Shown: positions 63,856 to 64,000 of the stretch, one piece after another
How positions within the stretch are numbered: the stretch's first letter is position 1
How the letters are laid out: every line of letters begins with the position of its first letter
Assembly: GCA_945861435.1 (NCBI GenBank)
Contig: CAMAUX010000016.1
Coordinates: forward strand, 37,499-101,498
DNA from: Chthoniobacter flavus
GTDB lineage: Bacteria > Verrucomicrobiota > Verrucomicrobiia > Chthoniobacterales > Chthoniobacteraceae
Direction of reading: 5' to 3'
Length of the DNA stretch: 64,000 nt
Program-made: the position numbers and the translations under genes
The notes under the pieces: generated by a model
The model's database searches: none
The model's input: the letters and a program-made list of their open reading frames with translations, nothing else
What the model was told of the DNA's origin: nothing

Positions 63856-64000
63856 GTGCGCCGGTGAATGCGGTGCTCAAGCGGGTGAAAGTCCCGTCTG
63901 CCGAGTTGGCTGTATGCGGCAGTGATGGGTCGGTAACTGCGTCGCCGTGAGGCGGGGTGGGGAGCAACCGATCCAAGACAGCCAGGCCGTAATGAAAATG
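63856..64000 (+). mobile_element. Probable group II intron, 5' end (runs off the window)
   Basis: Starting at GTGCG (63856), a match to the GUGYG 5' consensus, the sequence has the domain I landmark GCGGGTGAAAGTCCCGTC, followed by GAG(T)TGG and a series of paired GC-rich segments up to the window end. The string GGTGAAAGTCC is widespread in bacterial group II introns. The ribozyme's later domains and the intron-encoded reverse transcriptase would lie beyond the window, so the call is provisional. It sits about 110 bases beyond the transposase fragment; the interval 63745-63855 holds nothing I can name. Confidence 0.55.

Overview
The window is about 64 kb of GC-rich chromosomal DNA, and the gene families point to a bacterium of the Verrucomicrobiota (PVC group). 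The clues are a cytochrome-like DUF1587/1592/1588/1585 protein paired with a Tat-exported DUF1552 protein, a TIGR02597-like secreted protein beside a giant MBG-repeat protein, an M64 peptidase with Ig-like domains, a Tat-exported Gfo/Idh/MocA oxidoreductase, and a PVC-type Dxs. This placement is inferred from gene families; no ribosomal RNA or other phylogenetic marker was compared.

Layout. 1-16.7 kb is mostly housekeeping: the end of a dGTPase gene, a LON-domain protein, an MnmC-like methyltransferase, ruvB, an ABC ATPase, dxs, xseB, a GT39-like membrane protein, an orphan NtrC-type regulator, guaA, a small lipoprotein, argG, a DUF3467 protein with a clear terminator, trxB, a PIN-PhoH ATPase and a SUI1 homologue. 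16.8-21.8 kb holds the DUF1592/DUF1552 pair and a ketoacyl synthase. 21.8-25 kb holds a CpxAR-like two-component system divergent from a secreted Pro/Arg/Gly repeat protein; OmpR-type direct repeats lie between them. 25-32 kb holds a FlgD-Ig-like protein, a GH57 branching enzyme, ribulokinase, an orphan GspF and an AsmA/TamB-like protein. 32-43 kb is a two-gene secreted-protein locus that includes a 3183-residue protein. 43-54.5 kb holds proS, glgX, pyk, a HAMP-cyclase next to an RcnA-like metal exporter, and an M64 peptidase.

54.6-63.2 kb is the most unusual stretch. A free-standing class III cyclase is translationally coupled to a TPR protein with a SLOG-like C-terminal region. Divergent from these is a DUF4062-nSTAND-TM-TPR protein. 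After an intervening oxidoreductase comes a membrane-anchored caspase-like/FGE-like fusion in which both catalytic caspase residues are replaced. These families belong to nucleotide-signalling and STAND-type conflict systems, so I regard this as a candidate, possibly undescribed, defence or stress-signalling locus. That is inference, not demonstrated function. The right edge (63.2-64 kb) is a mobile-element junction: a truncated reverse-strand coding remnant, the N-terminal piece of an IS1634-like transposase, and what appears to be the 5' end of a group II intron.

Start codons were chosen from family length, overlap with neighbours and Shine-Dalgarno sequences where present. Many genes lack a recognisable Shine-Dalgarno, so several starts are uncertain and are marked so.
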